The translations under genes were made by a program, and so were the position numbers. From Cycas panzhihuaensis (lineage: Eukaryota; Cycadophyta), in assembly GCA_023213395.1 (NCBI GenBank), contig CM041465.1, forward strand, positions 207,893,741-207,957,740: DNA of 64,000 nt. The letters are read 5' to 3'. This document shows, piece by piece, positions 42,372 through 54,449 of the stretch (within the stretch, counting starts at the first letter, position 1; each line of letters begins with the position of its first letter). Below the pieces are notes generated by a model, which searched no databases, was not told the origin of the DNA, and saw nothing but the letters and a program-made list of their open reading frames with translations.

Positions 42372-45316
42372 CTTTCATGGTCCACTTCTCCATCACTTTT
42401 GGTAGGCACCACCGGGGCAGCTACAGACATTGCTTTCTCTGCAAGACTACTTACTATATTTGACTTGCGCTTTTCTTGTCCAGTTTCATCCGCAATTCCA
42501 TCATCAGTGATATGACTTGTGCTCTCAAAAGACGAGTCAAAAGGAGCTTCAACATGTGCGTTATTTTTGAAAAACCCATTCTTCTTCACCTCACGACTTG
42601 CAAGTACTGCTGTTGCCCCAAGAGCAGCTGTCACTGCTCCCACCATGGCCCCACCATGACTTTCTGTTTTTTTCTCAGTATTTCTTCCATCCTCCGTATT
42701 CTGGGGAGTTTCATGGTGGATCGGTTCCTGTTGATTGTTAGTTTGTGTTGGATCCATAAGCTTTGATCCAACATCTTGTCTATTCAAATCCTCCTTTGCC
42801 TTTTTTGTTCTATGCGGTGAGGCTGCTACTGACTGGAAAACACAACTTTCAGCATCAACAATATCCTTCTCTCCTGTGACCACAAAAAAAACTGGTCGCA
42901 AAGCTGCCAAGCTGGCACCAACAATAACTCCAACCGGAATAAGTCTACCTAATATATGAGTGCCTCTTAAAGCAGATGAGATGGCAGCCACAATAAGCTC
43001 TCCGTTCAAGGTACCAAATTTACTCGCTCCAACCTCTGCGGCATTTTTCATGTCTTTAAGATCTTCCTTTACTGCTGAGGTGACTGCTGCTGCTATCTTT
43101 CTCAGTTCTTCCTCCAAATTAAATCCCAAAGCCTCCATCTGGGTCATTCCCAATCTCCTAATAACTTCTAGCCTAAGAGCATCAATAACAAGATTGTTGA
43201 CCAAACATGATAAGTGCCCTGCTTTGTCTGGCTCTTGTTCAAATTCCTGAACAAAGCTATCACTGCTTTCTTTCTGAGAGTTATCACGTTCAAGTTCTGT
43301 ATCTAAAATGACATATGAGGGCTCAATAATACTTGTTGACATATTCTGTGCAAATGGAGTGTGTTGCTTTGAAGCACTTACTTTCATTGTATTCTGCATT
43401 GGATCACCCTCTCCAAAATCTGAATAACTGCCAGTCTGATCCAAAAGCTTCCACTGACCCTCCTCTGGAACGTATTCAAGAAAAAGATCATTGGTAGAAT
43501 CAATATCTTCAGAACCAATTTTTGACTTCGTAGATGTAGAATATTTTGTAGAAGGATATTCTTTGGGTGGGAGTGTCCCCAGGTCATTTGATGTTGCTTT
43601 CAATGGAAAATCCCCTCCCTGCATGGTCCTGCTGGGACTTACCGAAACTACCCCAGAATCCTTTCCTTCTTGTTTTCTGGAAGGCACATTTTGATATTCC
43701 AAATCTTTGACAGGAACACCGTTTCTTACCTCACTTGCAGTGTTCTTTACCCCAGAAGTACTCTGAGATCCATCTACTTCCTGCTTCTGTACTTGCTTGA
43801 AGCCTGACGACAGCTTCCCTTCTTTGCCAACATCCTTTAAATCCTGATTAGTGCTGAAATATCGTCCATCATTGCCCTTATCCACACTACTTCTTTCAGA
43901 AGGAACTTCTGCATTCTTTGTACTAACACGTGAATCAGGAGATACAGTGTCACACTGTTCCTCCTCTCCTAATATGCTTTTGTTACCACACTCTGAAGAT
44001 CCCTCCCGACATGGCAAATGATCCGGATCCTGAGTCTCATTTCCGTTTAACTTTTTGTCTTCTGCCTTCTGTTGTTTTTCTTTCTCGAGTTGATCAATCA
44101 TATTTTCTATCACACCAAACACATTTGTCACAGCCATTTGAGTTGAATCATCAAGCCCAGTCAATGCATCCAATGCTTGCACAACGTTAATTGTAGGAGG
44201 CTGGACAGAGGAGCCACTTTGAGGAAAAAGGTCATTGGTTTTAGTTTCAAAATTTTGCTTGCTCTGATCTCCTGGACCATTTATGTTTCTGGCATCATTC
44301 TTTTCATCAGGACTTGCTTCTCTTTTTGCTTGTTGCTCAGATGCAGATTTTCCATTAGCTTCCACTGTGCTTTCTTTCCCTTCATTCTGCTCATCTGCAC
44401 TCTGAGCACCTTGAGGAGATAAGCCGTCCATTTTAGTTCCAATATTTTGTTTTCTGGAATCACCCTGACTGTTCATGTTCTTGTCATCATTCTTCTGATC
44501 AGGACTCACATCTCGTTTTTGTTGTTGCTCGGATGTGAATTTTCCATCAGCTTCCACAGAGTTTTCTTTCCCTTTGTTCTGCTCTTCTGCACTCTCTTCA
44601 CCTCCAGCTGCTTTTTCTCTCTTTTGCTGACAATTATCCGTAGCAGTTGATTCATTGCATTCCATACCAATTTCACTGACTCTTACCTGACCTGGCTTTT
44701 CTTGCACTCCATCATTTCTCAAAGTTCCATGTTGCACATCGTCTTGCATCCTCTTGCCCTTCAAGGAATCTTCGCCAATGTACTCATTGCCATTGGAATC
44801 TAGTTTGCATGTCTCTAATTCTACTGCTTCCTTTGACTTACTTCCTGTTTGAGATTCCAAACCACAGGAATCTGTACTAAAATTCTTTCCATCAGTCTTT
44901 GACTTGATATCTTCACTCTTCAGTGTTTCATCACTTCCATGTTCACCTAAGATTTCATTATTAGACTTAATATTCGCCGTCTCTTGTTGCCCCATAGTGT
45001 CTGTTTCTGAGACCATTGGTCCTTGAGAGGCTTTACCTTCGATATTAATGGGATTGGCAGTGTTGTCTACAGCATTGGCATTGCCCTCCGCCTCTCCTTT
45101 GTAAACTTCAGCTAGCTTTTCCTGGATTTTTAACTTCATATCCATTGGTAAGCTTGGTGTTTGAATGCCCTTGCCAAATCCGACTAGCTTTAAATTTATT
45201 CCCCGAGATTGGACTGCTGCAGAAACAGCACTAGTCAATTTTCCACGAACTTCTTCAGGCACTGCTCCTTGCAATGCTGTGATAAGTGTCTCTCCTCGTT
45301 CCACTGCACTCAACAC
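42372..45316 (-). CDS. EMB8-like/CAAX-protease-type protein, large central exon
   Basis: 2945 nt, open throughout (981 codons plus 2 nt). The acceptor is ctttaattttag at 45317-45328 and the donor gtaaga starts at 42371; the first codon GTG (Val) is internal, not a start. Exon residues 1-50 (VERGETLITALQGAVPEEV, GKLTSAVSAAVQ) and 376-413 (VVQALDALTGLDDSTQMAV, FGVIENMIDQLEKE) are conserved blocks of this plant family. Residues ~60-370 and 420-690 are acidic, Ser/Lys/Glu-rich and disordered-looking. Residues 242-305 and 306-369 are a tandem duplication. Near the end come LVIDALRLEVIRRLG and two hydrophobic segments (about 790-813 and 888-907) that may span a membrane. The family joins an N-terminal alpha/beta hydrolase to a C-terminal CAAX-type protease, probably plastid-located. 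Function is unknown. EMB8 was named from spruce embryogenesis. Confidence 0.85.
44210..44593 (-). repeat. 192-bp tandem duplication inside the host exon
   Basis: Copy 1 (44402-44593, SAEEQNKGKENSVEADGK...) and copy 2 (44210-44401, SADEQNEGKESTVEANGK...) align without gaps over about 62 of 64 residues. The unit is a multiple of three, so the frame is kept. Confidence 0.92.
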
Positions 45317-46134
45317 CTAAAATTAAAGAAAGAATACAGTTAAAATCAGAGAAAGAACATTATCAATGGCCCATTAAGCTCAACATCAGTTATTTCTTGC
45401 AGCAGTTGGCTCCTGTAGACATGGCAAGGAGAAAGAGGTGCTTGTGGTAGATGCCCCTAACAAAATTGAGGAATGATTGCAATGAGTCACAACTTGACCC
45501 AGGTACAATGACATCTAAAGTTTTTTAAATGAAGACAAAACCTTCTGAAAACTTAAGACGATAAAGATTTCTTGTAATATAATAGCATTCAGCACAAAAC
45601 AAAATGTATATTTAAACATGTTTCTCAGAAATGACAACAAGATTCAACAGATTTGAGTCTGAATATTGTCTCTTATCAGAAAGAAAGTCACTATCAAAAA
45701 ATTGCACCAACTTCATAGATTGTTCTGTTATCATTTAAAATGCAAATCATTTATGTGTGCAGAAACATATAAATGTTTTATCTTGCCATGTCTCAGACAA
45801 TATAAAATGGAGTTTATTACACTTGGTTGTAAAGTGAAAGCAATTAGATCCTCAAATGTGTTTGGTAAAGAGTTATCAGAAGTGGCCTGGCAATAGCAAA
45901 AATGATTGAATGTTGAACTTTGTAATTTTTATGTAATATTTTTAACTTGTCTTAAAATCCATAGAGCTTAAGACATGTTTCTATTGTTGTAACTTCTGTT
46001 GCATCTTTTCTTCCGTCAGAGATAGGATTTTCTCAATTGGAAAATGAAAAAAGCCAAAAGTTCTTTGATGTTATATTTTGGTATGTTCTAAGGAAATGGA
46101 CACCAACAAAGCAAGTTATATATAATCACCAAAC
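45317..46134 (-). other. Intron sequence upstream of the central exon
   Basis: AT-rich, no exon of the alpha/beta-hydrolase part recognised. A 76-codon plus-strand frame (45666-45896) has no family resemblance. Confidence 0.5.
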
Positions 46135-47249
46135 TTGGATCATGAGAAGTGTTACAAGCTTAACTATATTAATGTGAAGTTGGCTGCAAATAGGCATGTG
46201 AAGTCAGTTTTAAGATGTGGAGACAGTTCTAAAAGAGAGAATAAGAAGTTGGTTTTTTAGAGAGAATAAATAGGGCCCGAACTATGGCTGTAAATAAGGG
46301 AGCCCTAATCATTTGTTATCATCTTTGGATTATTATTTGTATTATTTGAAATGATGGATTAAAGCTATTGTGGCACTGCAGTGCCTTGGGAGGATCCTCC
46401 TCACCTTGAAGAGGGCTACTATTCTAAGAATCTCATTTGATATTTGTGTTATCTAAATTTTATTATATATTATTCTATAGTAAATATGATATTACTGTTA
46501 TGAACATGGTTTCATTTTAATATTTATGATTTATTACTAAATTTTTGTCCTTAAATTCTGTGGGTTTCTCCACAATTCCTATTAGAACATTGTTTTGGCC
46601 AATTAGGGTTTTATCAAAGATTTGCAATTTGGAAGTGTATATAACCAAATTTGGAAAAATACCCACATATTTGAGACAACTACACTTATGCCATAAATTT
46701 TGAGTGGTTATACTGTAACGTTTGGAGTAGAATTGCAAATGTTACAAGGATTTCAATTTCGGCCTACTATTTGCTACCATCTATAGGGCAGAAAATCTAT
46801 TATTGCAACTTCAAATGACAATAGCAAGGACCAAAGGTATCCAATTGACCTCAATTTTTTTTTTTGAATAGGTGCACCTTGAAGTCTACTTTATGTTGAA
46901 AGTGGATATAATTCAATTGAATATCACGATCAAAAGTCATCATCCTTTTAGTAAACTACAAAAGGTCATTACATAAGCTACAAATCTCCAAATAACCTCA
47001 AACCAGATTCATTTGAAGCATTTTTGCATTACATTTATATCAAGGAGGGTTTAATTTAATTTTTACGGTTAAAATATAAGTTACTTTAATTTAATTTTTA
47101 CGGTTAGAATATAAGTTATTTTAATTTTGGTGATGAAGTTACATTTTGCCCTAAGTTACATGAAAGAATTTGAAAGGACTAATAAATAGTCAAGATTGAG
47201 CCATTCGAGATGACAACTACATGCAAATTTTCCTAGAAAATTTTGGTCT
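46135..47249 (+). other. Probable decayed Gypsy LTR and leader
   Basis: 46150-46510 has the layout of the chromovirus C LTR (aaataggg near 46268, ggaggatcctcctcacc, then a t-rich end). 46650-46900 has phrases of the shared leader (taaattttgagtggtta; ttcaatttcggcctac). Termini are too decayed to set exactly. Confidence 0.5.
47050..47119. repeat. Two tandem 35-bp units
   Basis: tttaatttaatttttacggt... repeated with one or two changes, inside the decayed leader. Confidence 0.9.
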
Positions 47250-47808
47250 TGAGGAGGGAACATATGTGATAGAATGGATAATAATGTTGGACAACTACTT
47301 TGACATTTACCATATGATAGAAAGAGACAAGGTCATCTTTTCATCCCAATACTCAAGTGGTCGAGTAGCTAGATGATTCAAACAATTCTACAAGGACTAT
47401 GAGTACACGACATGCTTCAATTGGTCATTCTTAAAAGACATGATATGTGAGCAATATGAAGGTATTCAAAATCAGGTATCCTATGCTAGTTATAGGAATA
47501 AATAGAAGATCGCGACGAAAATGCAAGAACTAAAAAGGGCACAACAAGAGTCCCTCCGTAGGGTGCAAAAACAATCGAGGAGAAAAGTTGTGGACTCAGG
47601 ATTCAAATAATTCCTTGCAAATTTGAGGATAACGAGTCCAAATGAGGACACAAAAAAGGAAATTAAAGAAGAACTAGTGCAAGTGCACAAACAATGTGAG
47701 GATGGTGGAGTTTGGGAGCAAAATGTGGAAGGCATTTCCTTGACAAGGCATTTTATGCTAGATGAAATCTTTAAAATTGGCTCCAAAAATATGAAGATGC
47801 CTTTATGA
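47250..47808 (+). pseudogene. Decayed Gypsy gag fragment
   Basis: The frame reads LDNYFDIYHMIERDKVIFSS, a stop-broken FKQFYKDYEYT, and NWSFLKDMICEQYEG, the Gypsy Gag helices. A Lys/Gln-rich linker follows, and 47623-47808 (EDTKKEIKEELVQVHKQCED) to a stop. At least three stops occur. Its position downstream of the LTR/leader at 46135-47249 fits one truncated element lying in the presumed intron of the EMB8-like gene. Confidence 0.7.
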
Positions 47809-49005
47809 ATGTCAATATTTTAATGGCTAAAAATTTTTTGTAGGTATTTAAATTACCTTTTATAGCTCCTATTTGTAGTGAGCTTGATTAAAATAAGGAG
47901 AAATGTGATTTCTCCCACTTAATGAATGACTTTTTAATGTTTTCTATTGTTAGCTTTTAATTTTCACTATTGTACTTGCAATTCATAAGTTTGATTTTGT
48001 CTCGAAGCTACCCTTAAGTGATTTCAATGTTCAAACCTTATGACAATAATGAAATTCATGGTATTTAAAGTTACGCCCTTATTTCTTTGGAAATAGAGGA
48101 TACAATATGCCTTCTCATAAGAGAATACTTCAAATGAAAATTTCTTCTCTCTTAACCTTAGTAAGGCCAAAATTTTCTTTCTAATTGTCCCTCCTCTGCA
48201 TGTTTTTGATCTTTGCAACTCATCTCTCAAGTTGGTGTTTAATTTTTTGTGAGGGTAACGACATATTAGATTTCCTCAACAAGATTTCTTCCTACCAATC
48301 ATTTCATAGGTGTCACCATAGCTACATGGCATAGTTTATTTGTCAAACTCCATGATGCAAGCTACGTTCTTTGACGTCTTCCCATCTTAGTTTGGTGTTA
48401 GGCTTTTCTTCTAGCTCGTTTCCCATGGCAGTTTTTCTTTTTGTAGCATCTTTGTGGTGATGAGACAATTTATGTCTACGTCTTCTTCATGCCATCAAAC
48501 TCTGATAATTTTTGTGATGTGTAACTTAGCCTTAGGCTTTGTTAGCGTGCTTTGTCCTTCATTCTTGTCCATTGTCTAATGATGGTCTATTCATTTTTCC
48601 ATGGTGAATTTACAAGGCAATTTTTCTCCTCGACACTTCTGTGGGCGGATTTGCATAGTAGATTGTTCTCTTGTGGTGTTCATTCCTTTCACTGCCCTCT
48701 CAATGTTGCTCCACAGTGGGCATTAATTCTCAAGTGCATGACCTCTCAGCATTACTCCATAGTGGGCATTCAATTTTCTCATATTTCAATCAACATTCGT
48801 CTTCAGGCTTTGACAAGTGGTGTTCCTCTTCATTCACACAATTCTTCTCACATGGCTATCACGCGATTCTTTCAAGGTTTAAAGTAAGACATATATCCTT
48901 CTCACATAGTTAGGGCATCAAACTTTGAGAGCTTCCTTCAAAATCTCCCACCTCAAAGTGGTAGGCCTAAAATTAATTGGCTTAATTGCAAGCTTTGATA
49001 CCATC
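47809..49005 (-). other. Probable leader/interior of a minus-strand LTR element
   Basis: The stretch ends in agctttgatacca, the complement of a PBS (TGGTATCAAAGCT), next to the LTR at 49006. I see no gag. Frames such as 48552-48887 have no domain. Confidence 0.45.
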
Positions 49006-49344
49006 TGATGCATAATCAAGGCAATTATGGAACTTATGGAATGTTACCCAACTCAAATATTGTTGAAGAGGTGATAGAAAATGAATTCTCTTCTATTATT
49101 ATCAAGTTCTAACTTACAATCACATTACACACTCTCTGATGTCTATACAATAAGGTGCCTCTAACTAATTGTCCAACTACATGTCTTGGTTGGTTTAACA
49201 AACCTATTAATTGTTCCCTAACTATTTAACTAATTGACAGATTAATTAATGGACTAACATACTAACTTAAATGTATTTTACATATAAGTATGATAATTCG
49301 CACATTATATAATGTCATGACATATGGATGAGTAATACTCATCA
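49006..49344 (-). repeat. LTR, minus orientation
   Basis: TGATGCATAATC start and AATACTCATCA end; on the minus strand TGATGA...GCATCA. The PBS complement touches the left end, so it is a 5' LTR of a minus element. A polypurine-like ccataggggttt (complement) touches the right end. Confidence 0.65.
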
Positions 49345-49561
49345 AAACCCCTATGGTGTCACAACTTACACAAATTGACTCCATGCATTACTGCACCTAT
49401 TTCCCTTCCTTTGCAAGTAAGGCAGTCTGTAATCTTTGATAAGTAGGGCTCTTATAGCTCCTTAACCTTGACCCATCATTTATTGCTTTCACCATATCCA
49501 ACAAATATGGAGAGAGAATAAGAGAAAATGGAAGTTCACATGCATAAATTCAACATGCAAT

Positions 49562-49757
49562 TGTTAGAATATAGTGTTTCGTCTAGGAATGTATACTTAA
49601 GGGTCATGTGAGACCCCTCTTTATGTATTCATAAACAAATGTCTACCACATGTCTCTCAGACATATCTCAGTTACAATGTACAAATTATATATATATGTA
49701 ATTGATCTCTCATAATAAATTGTTAGTCTTTCTGATATCTATCTCTGAGTTTCTACA
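49562..49757 (+). repeat. 5' LTR of the Copia at 49.6 kb
   Basis: TGTTAGAATATAGTGTTTCG start, TTTCTACA end, PBS directly after. Confidence 0.9.
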
Positions 49758-49769
49758 TGGTATCAGAGT
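49758..49769 (+). other. Primer-binding site
   Basis: tggtatcagagt, one base from TGGTATCAGAGC. Confidence 0.92.
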
Positions 49770-50474
49770 AGGGAAATCTGCCTGCCTAAAGAGAAATGTC
49801 GAAGGATAATTGTGCTACCTGGAAAATTGTCAAAAAACAATAATATTGGCAGGCGAAGTTTGAGTCAATCATCAAAAGAAAGGATTGAAGAATCTAGAAG
49901 AACAAAAGACTGTAGATCTTCTCACTGTATGAACCTACACGAATCTATGCAGTCGTGTACTAATAGATTTTTTTGAAAGTTGTCAAAATTGGACAAAAAT
50001 TGGCCAGAAGGTAGATCTAGTTAGGGGCATCATTTCTTCCAACTGGGTTGAAGCTAACTGAGGTCATTTTAAGGTAGTTTTGCCCTCTTAACCAGTCCGC
50101 GTGAATTTGGAGATTCAACAGTAGATTTCTCCAAAAATCTCTCCATTTGATGGGTAAAATCACTCATAACTTGTGTATTTCTGCTATATGAAGACATCAA
50201 GTCCAGTCTTGAGGATTTTCATTGGAGATTTCGAATTTTTGAAGCATTTATCCATAAAACCCTAATCGCACATTTTGAGTTTTTGAGCCATTTTTCTCTC
50301 AATTGAAAAATCATCTAAAAAAAGTAATTATAGATTTGTAATCTTCTTGGGAAATACTTTGATTTGGGGTACTTTTCGTATCAATCCGTGCACTTTCATT
50401 TCCGTATGGAAATCCATACAACTGTACGGATAAAGCGTGCTTCAAAACTCAGACCTTATTTTTTGAATTTTAAA
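49770..50474 (+). other. Leader of the Copia at 49.6 kb
   Basis: Aligns with the leaders at 21641 and 62863; a GTAC-rich cluster is at 50385-50440 (ttccgtatgg, ctgtacggat). Confidence 0.8.
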
Positions 50475-50950
50475 ATGGCTTCTATTGTCTTGGCATGATC
50501 AGATCAAGATAAATTGACTGCTTCCAACTATCATGTGTGGAAAATTAAAATAGAAACTCTATTTAGAGCTAAAAATGCATGGAAAATAGAAGAAAAAACA
50601 AATGATAATGACATAGATTTCCCTAGCTGGGAAGAAAGAGATAATGAATGCTTAATCACACTTAAGATCTTTATTTCAGATCCGCTACTTGTTTATGTCT
50701 AAAATTTAAATTCATCTTCAGAAGTCTGGCAAATGTTTGAAAATATGTATGGGCAGAAAAATAGGGCACGAATCATAGCAATAAAAGAAGATTTATTCAA
50801 ATTACACATGAAGGAGACTAAAACAATCTCAAAATTCCTTCATAAACTTATTTCAATAAAAAATGATTTGTTGAGTGCAGGGGCCAAAATAGAAGAGCAA
50901 GAGATAGTTGAAATGGTAGCAAGCAAGCTCTCAAGATCATTTGATGTGAC
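50475..50950 (+). pseudogene. Copia gag, 5' part
   Basis: ATG at 50475 (MASIVLA), then TGA as codon 8. The frame continues as KLTASNYHVWKIKIETLFRA, WQMFENMYGQKNRARIIAIK, ISKFLHKLISIKNDLL and MVASKLSRSFDVT. A stop occurs at 50701. It is cut at 50950 by the Gypsy (duplication GTGAC) and resumes at 56646. Confidence 0.92.
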
Positions 50951-51325
50951 TGATATGATTAATATTTTGCCCTCCTTGCTTTGTGCACAAAATTTCCCTG
51001 GAAAGATAAGAACCTTTAGGCCTCAGAGTTTTCTCAAGAAGTCAGGACTTGAATTAGGCCAGAGGAAGTGGTAGGAAGGAATGTATTCTCCTCTTTTTCA
51101 TTGATTCCTTTGAAAAGTTGTACATATTTATACAAACTCAAGTTAGTTTGTACGTGTGACATGCTAGTGTTTTATGCAAGACGTGTCACCTATGTAGCTA
51201 ATTAATAATTAGGTACCCTAAGTAACTTTACAATGTTATGTATGCCTAATTGATAATTAGGCACCCTAAGTACTCTTTTTACAATAAGACATGGATACTC
51301 TAGGACTATATATAAATACTCATCA
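50951..51325 (-). repeat. 3' LTR of Gypsy D
   Basis: 375 bp, direct repeat of 56264-56640. Confidence 0.95.
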
Positions 51326-51399
51326 TTTTCTCCCTGCTTAAAAAGAAATTGGTCCCAATTTCTACTGAAGATGGGGAAAATGGTCCTTGAGTGCTAATT

Positions 51400-52600
51400 C
51401 ATAGATCCATTTGGCTTTGGTGGGTAGAGTCCCTTTTTGACCAATGAGATATGTGAGTGTTGTGCACGGTCGCGTTCATCGTTGCCGAGTGTCAAGAATG
51501 GTGTCTTCAGAAAGAAAAGGCTGGAAATTTGGAATTGTATCAATAGAATGAGCAGGAGGAGGCCCAGCTTCCAAATGCGGTGGCTCATATAGCTTGAGTT
51601 GATTAATATTAACAACATCATGAATACCCAAATGGGCAGATAGATAAAGGCGAAAAGCATTTGGTCCTATTGCTTGAAGGATCGTATATGGACCAAACCG
51701 AGTAGGTTTAAGCTTATGGTGATGCTTAAACCGTTTGCGATCAAGGCGAAGCCAAACTCTATCGCCAACTTTAAAGGAACTTGCAGAACGATGTTGATCC
51801 TGAGCGGATTTATATTTGACTTGTGTCTGATGAAGTATCTAGCTGATCATGGAATGTAGTTTGGTCATATGGTCAATAAAGGAAACAACTTTCTGTTGTT
51901 CCTTTTGTTTATGCCCTGTCACAGAAGAAGGTATTGCAAGGGGGAGTTCATAAGGAGCAAGTGGTTGATACCCATAGCAAACTTTGAAGAGAGATCGCCC
52001 AAGAGAAACGTGAGTTGCTCGATTACAACTATGTTGGATATGATGAAGATGTGTGTCCCATTGTTTATTGCTATGTTGGTAAATGCGAAGCGCATGTACC
52101 AAGGTGCGATAAACCACTTTTGTCTATCCATCAATCTGAGGATGGAATGATGCTGAAAACTTTAGTTGACAACCAAGCATCTTCCATAGAGATTTCCAAA
52201 CATAGTTGAAAAATTGACTATCCCTATCAGAAATTATAGAAAGGGGAAGTCCATAATGAGTCCAAACATGTTGAAAAAATAAATCTACAGTATGAGAAGC
52301 AAAAATGTTTTTTGTGCAGGGAATAAAAATAGCCATCTTGGAAAACCAACAAACAATGACAAATATGCAATCGTGACCACGTTGAGTTGTAGGCAATCCA
52401 CTGATGAAGTCCATCGAAATAGATTCCCATGGTTGGCTGGTAACAGGAAGTGGCTAATAAAGTCCAAGTTTACGATTAGATGGTTTTGACTGACTGTAAA
52501 GATAGCAATGTCATACATAGTCTTCAACTATCTTTGCATAGAGGGTCAGTAAAAATATTGCTAAAAATGCTAAAGAATTTTATGTGTTCCAAAGTGTCCA
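51400..52600 (-). pseudogene. Integrase of Gypsy D
   Basis: Core at 52124-52414: MDFISGLPTTQRGHDCIFVI, ISDRDSQFFNYVW, FSASFHPQIDG. Continuation at 51839-52117: TLVHALRIYQHSNKQWDTHL, HVSLGRSLFKVCYGYQPLAP. The GPY-type C-terminus lies near 51680-51800 (KVGDRVWLRLD, RFGPYTILQAIG). The core residues D, D and the region of E are readable, but pieces are in different frames. I see no clear chromodomain, unlike elements A and C. It would join cDNA to target DNA. Confidence 0.9.
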
Positions 52601-52906
52601 CCACAAGTTCAAGAATGAGCCTCTTTAAGTATCTATTGTCACGGAATGCCCACAGGAACACATAGACGATTCACTTTGTAGAGAAGTCTGTTTTTGAGAT
52701 GATAATCTAAAAAGGCTCAAGATTGGTTTGTGTGAATTGAGACAAAGCACTAAGGATAGGACCAAATTGGGGATCAGAAGGAAGCAAGTGTTGCCATTTG
52801 GAATATGGGCTGAGTGTGGTATTGAGGAAGGTGGCTAAAGCTAGGGTAGGAGGTCGACTAAGGAAATCAACTACTTTGTTAGAAACTCCTTTTTTGTATT
52901 TAATGA

Positions 52907-53990
52907 CTAGTTGGAATTGTTGAATATAAGAAGCCCACTTAAGATGTCAGTGTTCTTGGATTTTGGATTGGGAGTTAAGAAATTGTAGGGGTTGGTGATC
53001 AATATGAACAATGGTTTCGTTGCCAAGGAGAAAGTGTCTCCAATGATGCAGGGTCTGGACAAGGGCATAAAATTCTTTGTCATAAGTATTGTAGTTGAGT
53101 TTGGCATGGGAGAAAGTTTCAAATGGTAAGCAATAAGATGTCCTCCCTGCTTAAGAACGGCACCAAGGGCAAATTGGGAATCATCAGTTTCCAATTCAAA
53201 AGGTTGAGTGAAATTTGGAAGATGAAGAACAGGATGTCGTCCTCGTCAATGATGAATCCTAGATAAGAGATAGAGTTCTGTGTGAAGAAACATTTCTTGA
53301 ATTTAGCTTTGAGATGATGTTGTCGTAATAAAGCCATGACTGTTTCAACATGATGTAGATGTGCCTCCAAATTGTCGTTGAAGACCAAGATATCATCAAG
53401 ATAGGCAATCACGAATTTACCCAAATGAGGGCAAAAAATATCATTGATAAGTCGCATGAAAGTAGCAAAAGCATTACTCAAACCGAAAGACATGACTAAC
53501 CACTCATAAAGGCCATTTTGAGTCTTGAAGGTTGTTTTCCATGTGTCTTGAGCTTCGACTCAAACTTGATGGTATCCAGAGGCCAAGTCAATTTTAGTAA
53601 AATATTTGGCTCCCTTAAGATGATCTAATAAATCATCAATGTGTGGCAGTGGATACCGATTTTTAACAGTGAGTTTGTTAAGATTTCAATAGTCAATACA
53701 CAAATTTCATTCTTTATCCTTTTTTGGAATGGGAATTGCAAGTGAACCACAAGGAGAACAACTAGGTTGAATTTTACCTTCATCAATCAGCTGAGCCAAT
53801 TGGCACTCCAATTCAGCATGAGTGAGGGGAGTAGTGTGATTAGGAAGTGGAGAACTTGGAACAAGATTAATAGAATGTTGCGCAACATGTATGGAAGGTA
53901 GTCCCTTAGGTTCTAAAAAAATATCAGAGTATGCATCCAAAAGAGATTTTATTGCTTTAGGAGGCATTTTAGTACAATTTTCCTTTTCTG
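52907..53990 (-). pseudogene. RT and RNase H of Gypsy D
   Basis: The RT N-terminus is at 53707-54015 (HSINLVPSSPLPNH, ELECQLAQLIDEGKIQPSCS, GSLAIPIPKKDKE). RT middle and active site are at 53119-53493 (FGLSNAFATFMRLIND, VIAYLDDILVFNDN, intact YLDD). RNase H starts at 53194 (DDSQFALGAVLKQGGHLIAY; the first catalytic Asp region reads TDDSQF). Frameshifts separate them. Domain order confirms Gypsy. Confidence 0.92.
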
Positions 53991-54041
53991 CTTGTCGAAT
54001 TACACAAAGTACCATTTACTTAGAGGTGTTGGCAAGTTTGG

Positions 54042-54440
54042 CTATAGGATTGCCTGTGATGATGGCCAAGGACGGAGAAGCATTATCTGCAGAAGTGAGT
54101 TATATGCCTTCCCATTTTTATGTAGCGTATAGGTGTTATGATATCCATCATATAATGCCCGTCGATCATGTTGATAAGGGCGTCCCAAGAGAATGTCGTT
54201 GTAATCCATATGAGTCACATCACAATCGACTATATCCAAAAGTGGTGGAATAGCAAAAGTAGCAGTGCACATCTTGTCGACCACCACCATATGATCATTG
54301 GCTTGTACCCACCCAAGAGTATAAGGCTTATGGTGTGGCTTGGTCACCAATTGTAAAGAATCCGCTAATGTTTGGGAGCATGCTTCCATTATCAATGATA
54401 CAGAGAGCCAAGTGGTCCTTAATTTGACAATTCTATGTGA
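54042..54440 (-). pseudogene. Aspartic protease of Gypsy D
   Basis: IDNGSM...LADSLQLVTKPHHKPYTL, GWVQANDHMVVVDKMC and DILLGRPYQHDRRA match the Gypsy protease pattern (IDGGSCxN...LLGRPWQYDR). The active-site triplet reads DNG rather than DGG/DSG. Frame interruption lies just before it. Confidence 0.85.
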
Positions 54441-54449
54441 AAAGTCTCT

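Noticed and set aside
43930-44190. Plus-strand frames opposite the large exon
   Set aside because: Shadows of the minus-strand coding sequence.
45666-45896. 76-codon plus-strand frame as an exon
   Set aside because: Lies in the presumed intron on the opposite strand, with no splice context or family resemblance.
48552-48913. Overlapping 111- and 80-codon frames
   Set aside because: No motif, His/Ser/Phe-rich composition, and position in a probable LTR-element leader; taken as chance.
49758-49773. PBS sequences as tRNA genes
   Set aside because: Only the 12-15 bases complementary to a tRNA 3' end are present; no cloverleaf sequence surrounds any of them.
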